From contig CM041465.1 of the NCBI GenBank assembly GCA_023213395.1, positions 246,209,741 to 246,273,740 of the forward strand: a stretch of DNA of 64,000 nucleotides. Reading direction: 5' to 3'. The stretch is from Cycas panzhihuaensis (Eukaryota; Cycadophyta). Within the stretch, counting starts at the first letter, position 1. Every line of letters starts with the position of its first letter. Positions 62,096 through 64,000 of the stretch are shown here, piece after piece. The notes under the pieces are model-generated. The model was not told where the DNA came from. It made no database searches and saw only the letters and a program-made list of their open reading frames with translations. The translations under genes and the position numbers were made by a program.

Positions 62096-62990
62096 CTAGA
62101 ACAGGAGGGAGTATTCTCTCACTTCGTCAGGAGTACATTCTGCTCCTACCTTGATGATCTTATCTAGGGCAAGGACTATGTCCTGAGTCGTCCCCATGCA
62201 CATAGCATTTCCCTCCTCAAAATAGAGGGAGACAAGATCGATAGGGAGAGAGGAAATGGAAGAAGGGGTTGGGTCATCTAGCGTGGACCCAATCGCTAGG
62301 ACCTTCTGGTGGCCAAGCTTGTGGTGACCAGGAGGCAAACTGGGCATGGAGCCGGCTAAGTGCTCTAGTAAGGCCTCATCGTCCTCAAAGTAGTTCACCC
62401 CATGGATGACCTGACTTTGAATGGATGAGGTGTGGGATGGCACGGGAGCAATAGGATCGATATAACCTGTAAGTTATCAAACATCCCTAAGGGACTCTAG
62501 GGGAGAGTCAAGGAGAGATCCCTCATAAAAAGTAAGAGGGAAACTCTCAACATCATCACCTGCGGAAGGTGATGGGATGGAAGAGCTAGGAATATGATGA
62601 TTAACATGCGCAATGTCATGTGACATGTGAAAATGACCGGGCTCTATAACAAAAGGGGTCCTAGGAGGAAACCTAGGACTAGGAGGATGACCCACACTAG
62701 TGCGGAGAAACGAAACTAGGTGAGGATGATCCTCATCCTCACTATGGGACCCGTCATCGTCAAACATGGTGAGGTACCCATAGCTTTCGCTGCCAATGGG
62801 GGCGAAACACGTTAAGTCAAGGGAAGAAGATACGGGATCTTCTTCGCAATAATAGGAATCGGGGATTTCGATGGTGCAGGTCGAGACATGATCGAAAGGG
62901 CGTTTGTTTCCCTTCGTATGGCCATGGCTCGCCTGAGCAAAAGGCCTAGTTTGTTTAGCGAGTGATCAATTGCAGGAGATAACTTTCATC
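62096..62990 (-). pseudogene. Protease-RT linker of gypsy B
   Basis: Largely open linker: 62096-62443 (PSHTSSIQSQVIHGVNYFED, DPTPSSISSLPIDLVSLYFE) and 62477-62767 (DDDGSHSEDEDHPHLVSF, RFPPRTPFVIEPGHFH). It is acidic and proline-rich, with no known fold. The homologous segment in copy A is 5151-6469. Stops separate the blocks. Confidence 0.7.
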
Positions 62991-63475
62991 TGTCCATTAT
63001 GGATAAATTTGAGTTGCCCCTAATGGGTGGAACACACGACTCCCATTTGGTCAAGCCATGATCAACCCAGAAGCAGGTTGTAATCAACGTCAACATCAAG
63101 GACAACGATGTCAGTAATGACAGTCTTATTCTTGAGAGTTAGAGGTATCGAGATGAATCCTAAAGGAGTCTTCTCATTACCGTCATAACCCTGACATCGC
63201 CATGGAACAGGTTCCAAGGCAGAAATGCTAAGCTCTTACATGATGCACAAGGGCATGGCATTGACAGAAGAACCGTTGTCTACGATAGTTCTTCACAACG
63301 TGCAATCAGGAGTATCTATGGTAATAGTGAAAGGGAAGTTCCATTAGCGTTCCCTTCTACTAGACGCGGGAAGATCTCTGGGATCGAAAGAGATGATCGG
63401 TTCTCAACTTTGGGTCCTGCCCAAGGTGTGAATGGACACGTCATTCGATCCTAGAGCTTCCAAGAGGAGCATTCA
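62991..63475 (-). pseudogene. Aspartic protease of gypsy B
   Basis: The active site at about 63252-63290 reads RTIVDNGSSVNAM; the Asp-Asn-Gly-Ser-Ser form is usual for this gypsy group. Downstream are MVVLDVDVDYNLLLG-type words (63060-63120), the conserved LLG near the protease end. A stop lies just before the motif (TL.RTIVDN). The protease normally releases the mature Gag and Pol proteins. Confidence 0.82.
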
Positions 63476-64000
63476 CTACTTGGGGCAACTTCTCAAGACG
63501 TCCATGATGGACATCCCGGCAACCACGGTGAGAAGCTCTTCGACTACGGAGAAGGGCTTACCCCTCCCTGTGGGTTGGGTAAGGGCTCTCCTAAAGTTGA
63601 ATCCACTGAGGCAGATAGGAATGCTCTTGGGAAGTGCAAGAATCTCGAGAGGAACGACTTCTAGAGGAGGATCAAGTTGCGAGGTAGATGTGGAGGTGCC
63701 TGTTGCCTCCTTTGCGATTTGAGACCGGGTCAACATGTAAAGGGGAGTGGTCTCAAGCATCTGGATCAACTTCTTTCTCTTGTTACGGGACAACAAAGGT
63801 GATGGAGCACGGTGGTCAGGGGAGCGCAAAGAGGAAGATGGTCTTCGCACACCCTTCCCTCTACCATGTGAAGGGCGAGAATCGAGGGATCTATCCCGAT
63901 TCTGATTGTTCCTTTATTGAACATCACGACCACGTTCCCCATATTTGGGGAACGGGTCTCTATGAATGGGTTGATCAAGGTTAGGCCTCGATGCCTGCCT
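63476..64000 (-). pseudogene. Gag C-terminal and basic region of gypsy B, cut by window end
   Basis: 63476-63850 is open: RRPSSSLRSPDHRAPSPLLS and RNKRKKLIQMLE (basic, nucleocapsid-like), QLDPPLEVVPLEILALPKSI and MSIMDVLRSCPK. Its A counterpart is split between 6905-7189 and 12497-12720 by copia A. Farther right (63850-64000) it is Arg/Asp-rich. No CCHC knuckle is visible before the window ends. The main gag domain must lie outside. Confidence 0.75.

Larger units (their letters stand above)
57961..64000 (-). mobile_element. Tat-like Ty3/gypsy retrotransposon B, partial
   Basis: Minus-strand element running off the right end of the window. From high to low coordinate: gag tail, protease, linker, RT, RNase H, integrase and a spacer with an antisense ORF. 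It is higher in GC and better preserved than copy A. Integrase words (WPFSQWGLDLIG, ATEYFTKWAEA, YYP.ANGQVES) and the RNase H reading are typical of the Tat group. Its 3' LTR is absent because the copia C-family fragment abuts the antisense ORF at about 57960. Several stops and at least one frameshift in integrase make it non-functional. Confidence 0.88.

Overview
This window looks like intergenic DNA from a land plant with a large, retrotransposon-rich nuclear genome. The evidence is nested Ty1/copia and Ty3/gypsy elements, plant-type primer-binding sites matching initiator tRNA-Met (TGGTATCAGAGC and close variants), plant-type gag families, and very long AT microsatellites. A gymnosperm or another slow-turnover genome is plausible because most copies are old and broken, but the species cannot be fixed from the sequence. 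I found no host protein-coding gene and no tRNA, rRNA or CRISPR locus. Nearly everything recognisable is a retroelement remnant or a simple repeat.

Layout. (1) About 1-17080, minus strand: an old Tat-like Ty3/gypsy element (A). It is split at 7190-12496 by a plus-strand Ty1/copia element (copia A) with two LTRs, a PBS, a PPT and a near-perfect 5-bp target duplication. (2) 17560-20950, plus: a degenerate chromovirus-like gypsy RNase H-integrase remnant, a GATA/GATG microsatellite and a candidate LTR/PBS. (3) 22650-23250: an 83-bp tandem repeat, with unassigned AT-rich DNA on either side. (4) 29668-40182, minus: a broken copia element (copia C) whose gag is interrupted at 33544-36536 by a small gag-only LTR element with a perfect 5-bp target duplication (CTATC). 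(5) 40183-43785, plus: a degenerate copia RT-RNase H with a 3' LTR, a stray copia integrase piece and an LTR/PBS end. (6) 44553-55365: one giant AT-rich array split by a gypsy element (E, 45638-52374, minus) that has both LTRs, PBS, PPT and all domains. (7) 56590-57960, plus: a fragment of the copia C family in inverted orientation to the main copy. (8) 57961-64000, minus: a second, better-preserved Tat-like gypsy copy (B) that runs off the window.

The most interesting signal is in the two Tat-like copies. Downstream of integrase, on the opposite strand to gag-pol, both carry the same antisense coding segment. Each copy has a GT-AG intron of about 100-110 bp at the same place and in the same phase (1), followed by an exon whose translations align. 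Antisense ORFs are known in the Tat lineage, but a spliced one conserved in two diverged copies deserves checking. Other points of note are the insertion of gypsy E inside a dinucleotide array, the gag-only nested element, a perfect GC-rich hairpin in the copia A LTR, and premature stops that look like C-to-T decay, often at CAG.
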